Source: an uncultured Cellvibrionales bacterium
GTDB lineage: Bacteria > Pseudomonadota > Gammaproteobacteria > Pseudomonadales > Porticoccaceae
Direction of reading: 5' to 3'
Assembly: GCA_913031645.1 (NCBI GenBank)
Contig: CAJWFB010000003.1
Location: 1 to 64,000, forward strand
Length of the DNA stretch: 64,000 nucleotides
Part shown: positions 9,160-18,478 of the stretch, in pieces
How the letters are laid out: every line of letters starts with the position of its first letter
Position numbering within the stretch: position 1 is the first letter of the stretch
Made by a program: the position numbers and the translations under genes
The notes under the pieces: generated by a model
What the model was told of the DNA's origin: nothing
The model's input: the letters and a program-made list of their open reading frames with translations, nothing else
The model's database searches: none

Positions 9160-10226
9160 TGGCCTTCAAACAGGTAAGTTCACCCCATGGTCATGCTCGC
9201 CAGAGTACCGGTCAGATCATGCAATTAGTACTTCTGGCGACCTTACCGGGTTTGTTAGTGCTTAGTTATCAATTTGGTTGGGGGCTACTAATTAATATCC
9301 TGATAGCCACTACTGCTGCTATTTCTGCTGAGGCATTAATCCTTAAACTACGCAACCGACCCATTGAATTTTATCTACGTGATTACAGCGCAGTAGTCAC
9401 CGCAGTGCTACTGGGCCTTGCCTTACCACCACTCGCGCCATGGTGGCTAGTAGTGGTAGCGACGGCGTTTTCAATTATTATTGCAAAACAGCTGTACGGC
9501 GGTCTTGGCTCCAACCCTTTTAATCCAGCGATGGTTGGCTATGTTGTCGCACTAATTTCTTTCCCTATAGAGATGACGACTTGGGTCACACCTGTATCTC
9601 TTCTTGCAGCTGATGTCAGCCACCCAGGACTCCTAGAATCATTGGCCATTGTATTCGCCGGTAACAGCCCGGTGGATGGCGTCACCGGCGCAACGCCACT
9701 AGATCTATTCAAGCACAGTGATGGGTTGCTAGTTGAGCAAATCTATCAGAACAACAGCCTCTTTAGCCGTGCTAGCTTTGCCGGGGTTGGCTGGGAATGG
9801 GCTAATATGGCATTTTTAATCGGCGGTTTAGCATTACTCAAGGCACGTATTTTTACCTGGCATGGCCCCATCGCCATGCTCGGCACCCTCGCGTTAATGT
9901 CCATGCTATTTTGGGATGGCGGTAGCTCCGATAGCCCAGGATCACCGGTCATGCATCTGTTTAGCGGGGCTTCCATGCTCGGCGCCTTCTTTATCGTCAC
10001 CGACCCCGTTTCCTCAACCGTTAGTAATCGGGGCCGCCTAATTTATGGGGCTTTAATTGGTCTCCTTGTGTATGTTATCCGAGCCTGGGGAAGCTATCCC
10101 GATGCAGTGGCATTTGCAGTGCTTCTAGGTAACTTTGCTGCACCCTTTATCGATAATTACACTGTTCCACGAACCTATGGACACAGCAAAAGCCGCCGCG
10201 CAACCGACAAGGAGAAAAGCGAATGA
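9159..10226 (+). CDS. rsxD: Rnf/Rsx electron transport complex subunit D
   Basis: Membrane subunit with covalently bound FMN, related to NqrB. The 355-residue protein is mostly transmembrane helices. The expected flavin-attachment threonine is Thr179 in TGATP (residues 176-180), at the position of the family SGAT motif. The conserved GGLGSNPFNPAMVGY segment is at about 114-128. Its ATG shares one base with the rsxC stop (TAATG), so translation is coupled. Confidence 0.95.
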   Translation: MAFKQVSSPHGHARQSTGQIMQLVLLATLPGLLVLSYQFGWGLLINILIATTAAISAEALILKLRNRPIEFYLRDYSAVVTAVLLGLALPPLAPWWLVVVATAFSIIIAKQLYGGLGSNPFNPAMVGYVVALISFPIEMTTWVTPVSLLAADVSHPGLLESLAIVFAGNSPVDGVTGATPLDLFKHSDGLLVEQIYQNNSLFSRASFAGVGWEWANMAFLIGGLALLKARIFTWHGPIAMLGTLALMSMLFWDGGSSDSPGSPVMHLFSGASMLGAFFIVTDPVSSTVSNRGRLIYGALIGLLVYVIRAWGSYPDAVAFAVLLGNFAAPFIDNYTVPRTYGHSKSRRATDKEKSE

Positions 10227-10873
10227 TATTGCAGTCAGTTCGTCAAAATGCGCTCGCCCTAGCTTTGTTCGCCCTAATAACCGCATTAGTGTTGTCATCG
10301 GTTAATAACCTTACCGCTGACCGTATTGCCAATGCTGAGAGATTAGTGGCGCAGAAAGCACTTCTTGAGATCGTGCCGCCAGATCGGCACGATAATGATC
10401 TTCTTATGGATACGCGGCCCATCCCTGAGCAGTTCTGGCCACTACTGGGTCTGGATGAGAGTGCTGATATCTATATTGCCCGGAGCAACGGCATACCGAT
10501 AGCAGCGATTATTCCCAGCATTAGCCGCGACGGATATAGCGGTGATATTGCCATGATTGTGGGTGTTAATGTTGATGGCAGTATTGCTGGGGCCAGGGTC
10601 GTTGACCACCGCGAAACGCCTGGCTTAGGTGATAAAATTGAACTGCGTAAAAGTCAGTGGATTCTCGACTTTGATGGCCGTTCTCTGAAAAATACGGCAA
10701 CCTCAGCATGGGCCGTTAAGAAAAATGGTGGTGAGTTCGATCAGTTTACCGGGGCCACGATTACCCCCAGAGCGGTTATCAATCAACTAGTGAGTACTCT
10801 CAATTATTTTGAGCAAGACAAGTCACGACTGCTAAATTTAGATCAACCACCTTTAACACAGAGTCAAAAATGA
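10223..10873 (+). CDS. rsxG: Rnf/Rsx electron transport complex subunit G
   Basis: Flavoprotein subunit with one N-terminal membrane helix (about residues 9-26) and a periplasmic FMN-binding domain. FMN attaches through a phosphodiester bond to threonine, here Thr179 in [11 protein letters not shown]. The [10 protein letters not shown] motif (131-140) is typical of NqrC/RnfG. ATGA overlap with rsxD upstream and with rsxE downstream (10870-10873). At 216 residues it has the family's usual length. Confidence 0.95.
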   Translation: MILQSVRQNALALALFALITALVLSSVNNLTADRIANAERLVAQKALLEIVPPDRHDNDLLMDTRPIPEQFWPLLGLDESADIYIARSNGIPIAAIIPSISRDGYSGDIAMIVGVNVDGSIAGARVVDHRETPGLGDKIELRKSQWILDFDGRSLKNTATSAWAVKKNGGEFDQFTGATITPRAVINQLVSTLNYFEQDKSRLLNLDQPPLTQSQK

Positions 10874-11583
10874 GCCAAACAACTATCAAGGAGATAACCG
10901 CTAACGGTGTCTGGCGCAACAACCCAGCGCTAGTGCAACTACTTGGCCTATGCCCGTTATTGGCAGTCACCTCTTCGCTTGCCAACGCTCTGGGGTTAGG
11001 CCTAGCAACTCTGCTGGTGCTGGTCGGCTCAAACACCATCGTATCTCTCATTCGCAATCATGTCAGTGATGCCGTGAGACTGCCGGTGTTTGTGATGATT
11101 ATTGCGTCATTTGTTACCTGTACTGAAATGCTCATGAAAGCCTACACCTATGAGCTGTATCAAATACTCGGTATTTTTGTTCCCTTGATCGTAACTAACT
11201 GCGCCATTCTTGGGCGCGCTGAAGCCTTCGCCAGCAAAAACCCCATTGGCTTGGCCGTGCTGGATGGATTGATGATGGGCTTAGGCTTTTTACTCGTCCT
11301 AGTCGTCTTGGGAGCAACCCGGGAGTTGCTGGGGCAAGGTACTCTGTTCATCGATATGAACCTACTGTTTGGCCCCACTGCCTCCAACTGGCTTATCAAA
11401 CCCTTTGGTGAGAACTATAGCTTTTTAGTATTTGTGTTACCTCCCGGCGCATTTCTGGTCACAGGTTTGCTCATTGCTTTGAAGAACATGATCGATGACA
11501 TAGCTAGGCATCGCGCAGACACAGGACGAGAAAAGTCTGTTAAAGGCGCAAAAAGGGTTAGAACGACGGGGCATATTAGCTAG
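10870..11583 (+). CDS. rsxE: Rnf/Rsx electron transport complex subunit E
   Basis: Integral membrane subunit paralogous to RsxA (237 residues, about six helices). It has the matching [19 protein letters not shown] and [19 protein letters not shown] motifs, including the conserved intramembrane cysteine. The last 30 residues are charged and cytoplasmic. The operon ends here; in E. coli nth follows, but in this genome unrelated genes on the opposite strand begin 11 bp later. No strong hairpin terminator is evident in the gap. Confidence 0.95.
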   Translation: MSQTTIKEITANGVWRNNPALVQLLGLCPLLAVTSSLANALGLGLATLLVLVGSNTIVSLIRNHVSDAVRLPVFVMIIASFVTCTEMLMKAYTYELYQILGIFVPLIVTNCAILGRAEAFASKNPIGLAVLDGLMMGLGFLLVLVVLGATRELLGQGTLFIDMNLLFGPTASNWLIKPFGENYSFLVFVLPPGAFLVTGLLIALKNMIDDIARHRADTGREKSVKGAKRVRTTGHIS

Positions 11584-11593
11584 GGGGTGCTGT

Positions 11594-12040
11594 TTAGTAG
11601 CTATCGATATCCTTAGCGAAAAGCATATCGAGATCACGGAAGGCTTTAAATTCCAAATAGTTGTTACTGGGATCACGAATAAACAATGTGGTCTGCTCTC
11701 CCCTGCGGCCCTCAAAACGTAGACAGGGCTCGATGACAAACTCAGCTTTTGCAGCCTCTAACCGGGCCACAAATTCTTCATACACCGCCCAATCTAAAAT
11801 CACACCAAAATGCGATGCCGGCACTGCGTGACCATCTACCGCATTGGTTGCCGCCGCAGGATGATCTTCAGGCAAAACCAGATGCGCCACAAGTTGGTGA
11901 CCAAAAAAATTGAAGTCAATCCAGCGATCAGACTCTCGGCCTGTTGAGCAGCCCAATGTCTCAACATAGAAGCTTCGCGCCTGCTCTAAGTCAGTGACCG
12001 GAAAGGCTAAATGGAAAAGAGGTTGCCTTGGATTTGACAT
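11594..12040 (-). CDS. VOC (glyoxalase/dioxygenase fold) family protein
   Basis: Small metal-binding protein of the vicinal oxygen chelate superfamily; substrate unknown. The 148-residue chain shows two beta-alpha-beta-beta-beta modules. The first begins LFHLAFPVTDLEQARSFY with His10 as a likely metal ligand, and a second His lies in PASHFGVIL. A Glu in NNYLEFKAF near the C-terminus completes a H/H/E metal site. It resembles extradiol-dioxygenase-like VOC proteins. It converges on rsxE and lies upstream-to-downstream with a second, dissimilar VOC gene, but the 103-bp gap does not prove an operon. Confidence 0.75.
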   Translation of the reverse strand: MSNPRQPLFHLAFPVTDLEQARSFYVETLGCSTGRESDRWIDFNFFGHQLVAHLVLPEDHPAAATNAVDGHAVPASHFGVILDWAVYEEFVARLEAAKAEFVIEPCLRFEGRRGEQTTLFIRDPSNNYLEFKAFRDLDMLFAKDIDSY

Positions 12041-12077
12041 GATAATTAAGCATATTTATAAGTGGATTAGAGCAGCA

Positions 12078-12113
12078 CTCTCGACAAACTATAAATCCTA
12101 TATTTATCGAGAG
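12078..12113. repeat. Imperfect inverted repeat between the two VOC genes
   Basis: Left arm CTCTCGA (12078-12084) plus ATAAAT (12091-12096) pairs with the continuous right arm ATTTATCGAGAG (12102-12113), leaving a 6-nt bulge and a 5-nt loop. It could be an operator or a processing/termination stem. There is no T-run beside it, so it is not a classical intrinsic terminator. Confidence 0.35.
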
Positions 12114-12143
12114 CGCGTCCGTGGGTCGTACTTTGAACTGCCT

Positions 12144-12524
12144 TTACGGCATTCTGTATAGAGCACAAATCTTATTACCCGAAGGGTCACGCAGGTAGGC
12201 CAAATACATACTCATTGGGCCACCGTCACGAACACCTGGAGGTTCTTCACAGGTCGTTCCGCCATTAGCAATACCCGCTGCATGCCATGCATCTGCTGCT
12301 TCTGGGCTATCGACTGCAAATCCCATGGTACTGCCGTTTCCATGACTGGCAGGTTCACCATCAATGGGTTTAGTCAGAAGAAGGATGCCCCCATTGGCGA
12401 GATATAAACAGCGACCTTTCGGGTCGATCATTCCTGGTTTGTGACCAATGGCACCCAAGGTGGCGTCATAGAATACTTTTGCTTCATCGATGTCGTTTGC
12501 ACCGAGCATAACGTGACTGAACAT
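12144..12524 (-). CDS. VOC family protein
   Basis: A 126-residue member of the vicinal oxygen chelate superfamily, of the type often annotated glyoxalase/bleomycin-resistance-like; substrate unknown. It starts MFSHVMLGANDIDEAKVFYD, with His4 as a possible ligand, and ends LRDPSGNKICALYR, the usual VOC C-terminal strand. Internal GSTMGFAVDSPEAADAWH is typical of the small PhnB/VOC group. A good Shine-Dalgarno (AAGGAG) lies 5-6 nt before the ATG. It is only distantly similar to the VOC protein encoded just downstream. Confidence 0.75.
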   Translation of the reverse strand: MFSHVMLGANDIDEAKVFYDATLGAIGHKPGMIDPKGRCLYLANGGILLLTKPIDGEPASHGNGSTMGFAVDSPEAADAWHAAGIANGGTTCEEPPGVRDGGPMSMYLAYLRDPSGNKICALYRMP

Positions 12525-12660
12525 AACTACTCCTTATTATTGTGTCTGCTAATCGTATTGTGTTGATGGACAAACATCCTTTGCCCTATTCGGACAGCTG
12601 AGATAACCACCGCGGACATGGTAAGGCTCAACTCGGTAAACTTCAACCAACCTATGTCCA

Positions 12661-13557
12661 CTAAATTTTGAGTGTCCCTTCGCTAACTAAAACACTATTT
12701 CCAGAGATCCACACTCCAGAAACACGACCCTGACGCTTTTCTGTTCGGCCGTTTAAAACACTCGGCCGACCCATTTCACTACCCTGAGATATACGCCAAT
12801 TGAAGTCGCCTTCAGTAGCGCTATTGAAGTGACTCAGCAAAGCGACAAGAGCACAGTTGGCGCTGCCAGTCGCTGGATCCTCCGGAACACCATCAAGAGG
12901 AGCAAACATCCTGACTCTGACATCAAATTCGTCATGACTTTGAAAGTACAGATGGACATGTGCGATGACGCCCTGATCTGACAGTGCAGTCAGTGCCTCT
13001 AGATTAACTTGCGCTTTTTTCAACGCCTCGTATGAGGCAATTTCTACGAATAAAAATTCTAGACCCACAGAGGCTTCTTGAGGCTCATGGGTGGTGCAAA
13101 GAATGTCGCTCGTATTCAAATTCAGAATATTAGCAATAAGCGCTTTAGAGACAGTTTTACCTAACCATAGGGGTTCTGGAGCATTTAATTCGCAGCTAAT
13201 CAGTCCCTGGTGATCTTTATTAATACTAACAGGAACAAGTCCTGCGGCTTCTTCAAAGACCACCTCCAGGCTGTTATCAAGGTTACCAAAAGCGCCATCT
13301 TGAGCCAGAGCAAACGCCGTTCCAATATTGGGATGGCCGGCAAAGGGGATTTCCCGAACTGGCGTAAATATGCGTACCTGTCGCGTTTGGCCTAGTTGTG
13401 CAGGAAAAACAAACGTCGTCTCCGAAAAGTTAAACTCTCTAGCGATCTGCTGCATTTGAAAATCTGAGAGACCTTGGGCCTCAGATATCACAGCTAAAGG
13501 ATTACCACTGAAGCGCTGCTTGGTGAATACATCACAAATAAAATAACGATAGTCCAT
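12661..13557 (-). CDS. PhzF-family isomerase-like protein
   Basis: Belongs to the PhzF/diaminopimelate-epimerase-fold family. Most members are isomerases of unknown substrate rather than phenazine enzymes, and no other phenazine gene is nearby. The 298-residue chain starts MDYRYFICDVFT and has the FSGNPLAVI motif. The family's catalytic Glu is at residue 46 (FNFSETTF). IPFAGHPNIGTAFAL and DPATGSANCAL mark the two half-domains. I start at ATG 13557 with GGAT upstream; the frame extends 8 codons further to a TTG. It lies 27 bp after the threonine-dehydratase-like gene and is probably co-transcribed with it. Confidence 0.85.
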   Translation of the reverse strand: MDYRYFICDVFTKQRFSGNPLAVISEAQGLSDFQMQQIAREFNFSETTFVFPAQLGQTRQVRIFTPVREIPFAGHPNIGTAFALAQDGAFGNLDNSLEVVFEEAAGLVPVSINKDHQGLISCELNAPEPLWLGKTVSKALIANILNLNTSDILCTTHEPQEASVGLEFLFVEIASYEALKKAQVNLEALTALSDQGVIAHVHLYFQSHDEFDVRVRMFAPLDGVPEDPATGSANCALVALLSHFNSATEGDFNWRISQGSEMGRPSVLNGRTEKRQGRVSGVWISGNSVLVSEGTLKI

Positions 13558-13584
13558 CTGAGATCCATTTAATCTAGGCAAGAA

Positions 13585-14535
13585 TCACCAAGGTAAGTCA
13601 TCCAAATCTAGGTTGCCACCGCTAACGATAATGGCTATACGCTTGCCTTTGAATTGCTCAGGCTGATCCATTATTGCCGCCACTGGAACTGCCGCTGAAG
13701 GCTCAACAATAATTTTTAGCCTACTCCAAATGAGCTTCATAGCTTCTACGATACGGGCTTCGGAGGTCAATAAAATATCGTCGACATGCTCGGTTATAAT
13801 GTTAAAATTTCGCATCCCCAGCGTGCCACGCAATCCATCAGCAATGGTTTTGGGAACAAATTGGGCCACTCTGACGCCCGACTTGAGGCCCTGCCAAGCA
13901 TCATTAGCCATTTCTGGCTCAGCACCAATGACCTGTATCGACCCGACATCTGAAGATTGCTTTACCACCAGTGCAGAGCCACCCAGTAAACCGCCACCAC
14001 CCACAGGAGCCATGAGAATATCAATAGACTGTTCAATTTGAGACAAGGTTTCCAAGGCAGCGGTGCCCTGCCCGGCGATAATTAAGTCGTCGTCATAGGG
14101 ATGAATAAGGCGGGCATTATGTTTATCCACAAGACTCGCCACCGTCGCTTCACGAGCTGTCATGGACGGTTCGCAGTAGACAACCGTTGCCCCATAACTA
14201 ATCACTGCATCTTTTTTAGCTTGCGGGGCATTATTGGGCATGACGACGGTACAGGCTATTTTGCGCATAGCGGCAGCCCAAGCTAGGGCGGCACCATGAT
14301 TACCTGAAGAGTGTGTGACTACGCCTTTATTGAGACTATCTTTATCCATGGAAAACACCGCATTGCACGCACCGCGAGCCTTAAAGGCGCCCACTTTTTG
14401 CATATTGTCGGCTTTAAAAACCAGCTCACAACCCAACAGCGTGTTCAGTTGCGAGCTTTGCAGCATTGGCGTGCAATGAATGTAAGGCTTGATGCGTGTA
14501 TGCGCGTCTCTTACATCAGCAATACTGATTGGCAT
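13585..14535 (-). CDS. Threonine dehydratase/serine racemase-like PLP enzyme
   Basis: Fold-type II PLP enzyme that eliminates or racemises a hydroxy amino acid. The 316-residue protein has the PLP lysine Lys52 in GAFKARGA, the SSGNHGAALAWAA substrate loop and the phosphate-binding GGGGLLGG. There is no C-terminal ACT domain, so it is the short, unregulated type (TdcB, serine racemase or threo-3-hydroxyaspartate ammonia-lyase). Substrate cannot be told from sequence. ATG 14535 has AAGGA 9 nt upstream; the longer frame to 14607 has no such support. It precedes the PhzF-like gene on the same strand. Confidence 0.85.
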   Translation of the reverse strand: MPISIADVRDAHTRIKPYIHCTPMLQSSQLNTLLGCELVFKADNMQKVGAFKARGACNAVFSMDKDSLNKGVVTHSSGNHGAALAWAAAMRKIACTVVMPNNAPQAKKDAVISYGATVVYCEPSMTAREATVASLVDKHNARLIHPYDDDLIIAGQGTAALETLSQIEQSIDILMAPVGGGGLLGGSALVVKQSSDVGSIQVIGAEPEMANDAWQGLKSGVRVAQFVPKTIADGLRGTLGMRNFNIITEHVDDILLTSEARIVEAMKLIWSRLKIIVEPSAAVPVAAIMDQPEQFKGKRIAIIVSGGNLDLDDLPW

Positions 14536-14625
14536 TAATCCATCCTTTACTAAATTGAGCCATAGTCGCCAATCAAAACAGAGTCTATCCCCTTGGCAGC
14601 GATACATTTAGTTTACTAGTGATAC

Positions 14626-15840
14626 TTAAAATTTTCGCCCAGCGTTTGCAGCGATGCGCATGCGCAGTGCATTAAGTTTAATAAAGCCTTCAGCATCGGC
14701 TTGATTATAGGCACCACCATCATCATCAAAAGTCGCTATATTGGCATCAAACAGGCTGTCATCAGACTGTCTGCCGACCACACTAACACTACCTTTATAC
14801 AGTTTAATACGAACATCACCATTGACTACATCCTGACTTTGATCAATCGCAGTCTGTAACATCACGCGCTCTGGAGCCCACCAATAACCGTTATAAATAA
14901 GCTTGGCATACCGCGGCATGAGTTCATCTTTCAGATGAGCCACCTCTCGATCCAACGTCAATGACTCAATAGCACGGTGCGCCTTCATCATCACGGTACC
15001 CGCTGGTGTCTCGTAGCAACCGCGAGACTTCATACCGACATAGCGATTCTCGACAATATCTAAACGCCCAATGCCATTGGCACCGGCAACAGTATTCAGA
15101 TGCTCGATAACCGTTGCTGGAGACATAGGTGTACCGTCAATAGCGACAATATCGCCCTTCTCATAACTAATGATCATGTAAGTAGGCTTATCTGGCGCGT
15201 CCTCTGGCGAGACTGTCCAACGCCACATATCGTCTTCGGCCTCAGACCAAGGATCTTCCAAATTGCCACCTTCATAGGAGATATGCAGTAAGTTGGCGTC
15301 CATAGAGAAAGGCGACTTTTTACCTCGCTTCATTTCCACCGGAATATTGTGGATTTCACAATATTCCATCAATTTATCACGTGAATTCAGATCCCATTCA
15401 CGCCAGGGTGCAATAACAGTGATACCCGGCTTTAGCGCGTAAGCGCCCAGTTCAAAACGCACCTGATCATTACCCTTACCCGTAGCGCCATGCGATATAG
15501 CTTCGGCACCCGTCTCGTTAGCAATCTCAATGAGTCGCTTGGCTATGAGGGGCCGTGCGATGGAAGTACCTAGCAGGTACTCACCTTCGTAAATAGTATT
15601 AGCGCGGAACATCGGAAACACAAAATCTCGTGCGTACTCTTCACGCAGATCATCAATATAAATTTCTTTAACACCCAGAGCCTCGGCTTTAGCCCGGGCT
15701 GGCTCAACCTCTTCACCCTGACCGATATCGGCGGTAAAGGTCACGACTTCGCAGTTATATTCTTCTTGTAGCCATTTCACAATGACCGAAGTATCTAAAC
15801 CGCCTGAATAGGCCAAAACCACTTTTTTAACTGATGACAC
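14626..15840 (-). CDS. argG: Argininosuccinate synthase
   Basis: Condenses citrulline and aspartate with ATP in arginine synthesis. The 404-residue enzyme has the N-type ATP pyrophosphatase loop AYSGGLDTS (residues 10-18) and the [16 protein letters not shown] signature. Its length matches the about 400-residue type common in Pseudomonas rather than the 447-residue E. coli form. Start is GTG 15840 with AGAGG 8 nt upstream. It is flanked by the threonine-dehydratase-like gene and an orphan formyltransferase on the same strand; no other arg gene is in the window. Confidence 0.97.
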   Translation of the reverse strand: MSSVKKVVLAYSGGLDTSVIVKWLQEEYNCEVVTFTADIGQGEEVEPARAKAEALGVKEIYIDDLREEYARDFVFPMFRANTIYEGEYLLGTSIARPLIAKRLIEIANETGAEAISHGATGKGNDQVRFELGAYALKPGITVIAPWREWDLNSRDKLMEYCEIHNIPVEMKRGKKSPFSMDANLLHISYEGGNLEDPWSEAEDDMWRWTVSPEDAPDKPTYMIISYEKGDIVAIDGTPMSPATVIEHLNTVAGANGIGRLDIVENRYVGMKSRGCYETPAGTVMMKAHRAIESLTLDREVAHLKDELMPRYAKLIYNGYWWAPERVMLQTAIDQSQDVVNGDVRIKLYKGSVSVVGRQSDDSLFDANIATFDDDGGAYNQADAEGFIKLNALRMRIAANAGRKF

Positions 15841-15909
15841 GCGATAACCTCTTAGATATTGATTTAGGCCGCAATATTAACTCAAGCCCGCTGGGGATTC
15901 ACTGTTTGT

Positions 15910-16683
15910 CTACAATTGTGAATATAACCTATTAATAGCGTCGCTTTCTGATCTATTAAACAACTTATAGCCCCTAAAATGGAAATCAGACAGCTCAGCA
16001 CCCGTTGGGAAACTGTAATATTGCCCGCCTGTTGCGTGCACTGTGCTTTCAATCTGATCACCGCGACTCAACTGAGCCACGACAATGGCAATATTAATGC
16101 AGCCGACATGATACATATTCAGTAAATTCAACATGTAGGAGGCGGATACATTTAAAGGCGCCTTTGCCACTGCAATGACTGCTCCACTGTCGATCTTAGA
16201 ATCATTGATGTAGTGAAGTGTCGAACCCACCTCGGTCTCAGTATTTAGCATCGCACGAAAGGTCGCCATCACTCCACGATAAGCCGGCAATACGCCCGAA
16301 TGGAGATTAATCACTCCGTGCTTGGGCAGATCGATAATCGGCTGCTGAAGGATTAAACCAAAACGCACACAGACAATTAAATCTGGCTCACAGAGGCCTA
16401 TTTTTTTGAATCCCCTCGACGTGTTAATTTGATAGTCACAATCAGCGAAGTCTTGGAGATTGCAGTCCAATTGCTCCGCTAACTGCTCAAAACTGGGTCT
16501 CCCATCACTGAGCAACTCTTGCTCAAAGGTCGTTAATTCGGCTAATGCATAGGGCAGTTCCTGCTCAGCGCCCACCTTTTCTGAGAGAAAAAGCGAAAAT
16601 CTATGTCCTTTGAGCATCTTGCTGATGTAGGTCAACGCCAAATGGCTGGCTAAATCACGGTTCATTAATAGTGTTATATTCAT
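15910..16683 (-). CDS. Stand-alone formyltransferase-domain protein
   Basis: A 257-residue protein with the formyl-THF transferase fold shared by PurN, Fmt and ArnA-type sugar formyltransferases. The catalytic triad is intact: Asn126 and His128 in VINLHSGVLPAYRG and Asp165 in KIDSG. The first 95 residues do not resemble purN or fmt, and the Fmt C-terminal tRNA domain is missing. A formyltransferase acting on an amino sugar or other amine is plausible, but no sugar-nucleotide genes are nearby and the substrate is unknown. It lies 69 bp upstream of argG on the same strand and is divergent from pyrC. Confidence 0.75.
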   Translation of the reverse strand: MNITLLMNRDLASHLALTYISKMLKGHRFSLFLSEKVGAEQELPYALAELTTFEQELLSDGRPSFEQLAEQLDCNLQDFADCDYQINTSRGFKKIGLCEPDLIVCVRFGLILQQPIIDLPKHGVINLHSGVLPAYRGVMATFRAMLNTETEVGSTLHYINDSKIDSGAVIAVAKAPLNVSASYMLNLLNMYHVGCINIAIVVAQLSRGDQIESTVHATGGQYYSFPTGAELSDFHFRGYKLFNRSESDAINRLYSQL

Positions 16684-16788
16684 CTCAATCGTTCTAATCG
16701 CTAATTGATTACGCTTAGTTTTTCACAAAACCTGTTATGCAGCCACCATTTACGGTAGCATTCATCTGATAACAGCGGACCCTCTCTA

Positions 16789-17823
16789 ATGGATAAAATA
16801 ACTCTGATCCAACCTGATGACTGGCATCTTCACTTGCGAGATGAGCAGGCTTTGAAGACCACGGTCCCAGCAGCTGCCCGAGGCTTTGGTCGTGGCATTG
16901 TAATGCCAAACCTTACACCTCCAGTGACTAACGTCAACCGAGCCAGGGATTACCGTGAGCGTATTCTAGCTCAACGTCCTGGGGGTTCAGACTGGCAGCC
17001 ACTGATGGTGCTGTATCTTACCGACAATACCACCCCTGATGACATTATTGCTGCTGCCAACAGCGGCTTTATCTATGGCTGTAAGTACTACCCAGCCGGT
17101 GCCACCACGAATTCTGATTCCGGGGTGACCAATCTCAACAATATGGATGCAGTCTTTGAAACCATGCAAGAGGTGGGGATGGTTCTGCAAATGCATGGTG
17201 AAGTTACCACTTCCGATATCGATATCTTCGATCGCGAAGCCGTATTCATCGAACGTCATTTACGCTCTCTGGTAGCAAAGTTCCCACGACTCAAAATGGT
17301 CATGGAGCACATCACGACTGAGCAAGGCGCTGATTTCGTAATGAGCACGGGTGATAATGTCGCCGCATCCATTACCCCTCAGCACTTACTGCACAACCGC
17401 AATGATATGTTGGTTGGGGGTATCCGCCCGCATCTTTTTTGTCTACCTATTTTAAAACGCGATATTCACCAGCAAGCACTGATCAGTATTGCCACCAGTG
17501 GTAGTCACAAGGTTTTTCTCGGCACTGATTCAGCACCCCATGCTCAGGGCGATAAAGAAAGCGCCTGTGGCTGTGCCGGCTGCTTTAGCCACCATGCCGC
17601 CATCGAGCTATATGCCGAAGTCTTTGAGCGAGCCGGCTCACTCGACAAATTAGAGGCCTTTGCTAGTACCAACGGACCTGACTTTTATGGCTTGCCGCAC
17701 AATCCAGTGACCATTGAATTGAAAAAGCAGGCATGGCGATTGCCAGACAGTATCCCTTTTGAAGATACTCAGGTAATCCCTTTGGGCGCGGGTACCACAC
17801 TCAACTGGAAGCTGGTGGAATAA
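16789..17823 (+). CDS. pyrC: Dihydroorotase (class II, PyrC)
   Basis: Zinc enzyme cyclising carbamoyl aspartate to dihydroorotate in pyrimidine synthesis. The 344 residues match E. coli PyrC (348). Metal ligands His13 and His15 lie in DWHLHLRD. The carbamylated bridging lysine is Lys99 in [10 protein letters not shown]. Further ligands lie in LQMHGEV and MEHITT, and the catalytic Asp in LGTDSAPH. The stop shares a base with the rnt start (TAATG), so pyrimidine synthesis and tRNA end-trimming genes are translationally coupled here, as in Pseudomonas. Confidence 0.97.
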   Translation: MDKITLIQPDDWHLHLRDEQALKTTVPAAARGFGRGIVMPNLTPPVTNVNRARDYRERILAQRPGGSDWQPLMVLYLTDNTTPDDIIAAANSGFIYGCKYYPAGATTNSDSGVTNLNNMDAVFETMQEVGMVLQMHGEVTTSDIDIFDREAVFIERHLRSLVAKFPRLKMVMEHITTEQGADFVMSTGDNVAASITPQHLLHNRNDMLVGGIRPHLFCLPILKRDIHQQALISIATSGSHKVFLGTDSAPHAQGDKESACGCAGCFSHHAAIELYAEVFERAGSLDKLEAFASTNGPDFYGLPHNPVTIELKKQAWRLPDSIPFEDTQVIPLGAGTTLNWKLVE

Positions 17824-18464
17824 TGGACACTCTTCATAAAACCACCGATACATTTATGGCCAAACGTTTCCGTGGCTTTTTGCCGGTAGTCGTTGACGTG
17901 GAAACTGGGGGTTTTGATTCCCATCGAAATGCCCTACTAGAAATTGCCGCAGTGATTTTGGAAATGGATGGGCAGGGCAACTTACAAATCAAAGAAAGCT
18001 ATAGTAGAAATATTGAGCCTTTCCCCGGCGCAATTATTGAGGATGCCGCTCTAGAATTTACTGGTATCGACCTTTATGACCCAGAGCGAGAGCCTGAAGA
18101 AGAGGGCGAGGCGCTGCGTGAAATCTTCCAGCCGATTCGTCGAGAAGTATCGGCCACTGGCTGCACGCGTGCAGTAATGGTCGCCCACAACGCCCACTTT
18201 GATCTTGGATTCGTCAATGCTGCAATTAATCGTTGCGACATAAAGCGCAGCCCCTTTCATCCGTTTTCCTGTTTTGACACCGCCAGTCTAGCGGGACTTG
18301 CCTACGGTCAAACCGTATTAGCTAAAGCCTGCAAAGCCGCAGGAATTGATTTTAATAACCATGATGCGCACAGTGCGCTGTATGACACCATCAAAACCGC
18401 AGAGCTTTTTTGTGACATTGTTAATCGCTGGAAAGAGTTGGGTGGCTGGCCTGTAAAGAGTTAA
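17823..18464 (+). CDS. rnt: Ribonuclease T
   Basis: DEDD-family 3'-5' exonuclease that trims tRNA and other stable RNA 3' ends, acting as a dimer. The 213-residue protein carries Asp25 and Glu27 in VVDVETGGFDS, the HNAHFDLGF motif and the terminal HDAHSALYDT segment with the active-site His and Asp. The length agrees with E. coli RNase T (215). Its ATG overlaps the pyrC stop by one base. Confidence 0.96.
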   Translation: MDTLHKTTDTFMAKRFRGFLPVVVDVETGGFDSHRNALLEIAAVILEMDGQGNLQIKESYSRNIEPFPGAIIEDAALEFTGIDLYDPEREPEEEGEALREIFQPIRREVSATGCTRAVMVAHNAHFDLGFVNAAINRCDIKRSPFHPFSCFDTASLAGLAYGQTVLAKACKAAGIDFNNHDAHSALYDTIKTAELFCDIVNRWKELGGWPVKS

Positions 18465-18478
18465 TTACCAGTTATATG

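Noticed and set aside
12661..13557. Phenazine biosynthesis gene
   Set aside because: Only the PhzF fold is present; no phzA-E or phzG genes are nearby, and most family members are unrelated to phenazines.
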